Shown here one piece after another: positions 6,039 to 6,145 of a DNA stretch of 6,145 bases. The stretch covers positions 1 to 6,145 of the forward strand of contig SUVZ01000242.1 of the NCBI GenBank assembly GCA_015061765.1. Reading direction: 5' to 3'. Each line of letters begins with the position of its first letter. Position 1 is the stretch's first letter. The translations under genes were made by a program, and so were the position numbers. This stretch comes from Lentisphaerota bacterium (GTDB taxonomy: Bacteria > Verrucomicrobiota > Kiritimatiellia > RFP12 > UBA1067). A model generated the notes under the pieces. That model was not told where the DNA came from, made no database searches, and saw only the letters and a list, made by a program, of their open reading frames with translations.

Positions 6039-6143
6039 TCAGCGGGCATATTCAACGCAGCGAGTCTCTCGGATTACGGTGACACGGATCTGCCCCGGGA
6101 ACTTCCTTGTCGCGGAGATTTCGCGGCATATCTCACGGGCTAG
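6039..6143 (-). CDS. rny: Ribonuclease Y, C-terminal fragment (cut by window edge)
   Basis: The last 34 codons of a gene entering from the right, read directly from the minus strand in the only frame open to the edge. The end reads FPGQIRVTVIRETRCVEYAR and then a TGA stop. This matches the highly conserved RNase Y C-terminus (YPGQIKVTVIRETRAVEYAK), preceded by the usual A-R-E-I-cre-I helix. RNase Y is a membrane-anchored endoribonuclease that starts mRNA decay in many bacteria; its HD catalytic domain, KH domain and membrane anchor lie outside the window. The usual Ala before V-E-Y is Cys here. The stop is 56 bp before lepA on the same strand. Read-through into lepA is possible, as no terminator was found between them. 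Confidence 0.9.
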   Translation of the reverse strand, partial: LAREICREISATRKFPGQIRVTVIRETRCVEYAR

Positions 6144-6145
6144 CT

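Overview
The window looks like ordinary bacterial chromosome. It is GC-rich and densely packed, and every supportable gene lies on the minus strand, so transcription runs from the right edge to the left. No mobile element, RNA gene, CRISPR array or sign of recent transfer was seen. The organism cannot be named from this stretch. A chromosomal RNase Y tail, a bacterial LepA, GYF_2-domain proteins and extended -10 promoters placed almost on the start codon would fit a PVC-type bacterium (Verrucomicrobiota, Kiritimatiellota or Lentisphaerota), but that is a low-confidence guess.

In transcription order from the right: (1) the last 34 codons of rny (ribonuclease Y), cut by the window edge; (2) a 56-bp gap holding a TGnTATAAT promoter; (3) lepA (elongation factor 4, 605 aa, complete); (4) an EamA/DMT-family membrane transporter starting at a GTG 10 bp after lepA, so probably co-transcribed; (5) a 119-bp gap with a second TGnTATAAT promoter; (6) proC (pyrroline-5-carboxylate reductase, 268 aa); (7) a 238-aa double-GYF_2 coiled-coil protein overlapping proC by 4 bp; (8) a 506-aa relative of it, with the same double-GYF_2 front end followed by a Val/Glu/Pro repeat tract and a long coiled coil; (9) the first 23 codons of a family 2 glycosyltransferase, starting 1 bp after gene 8 and cut by the left edge.

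Two transcription units are inferred: lepA-eamA, and proC-gyfA-gyfB-GT2 (gyfA and gyfB are working labels, not established gene names). In both, the predicted transcription start falls on, or within a few bases of, the start codon, and neither first gene has a Shine-Dalgarno sequence. The internal genes eamA, gyfA and gyfB do have one. First genes may therefore be translated from leaderless mRNAs and downstream genes through Shine-Dalgarno sites and coupling.

The least explained part is the tandem pair of double-GYF_2 coiled-coil proteins between a proline-biosynthesis gene and a glycosyltransferase. They look like structural or scaffold proteins, possibly linked to the cell envelope, but the sequence does not reveal their function.
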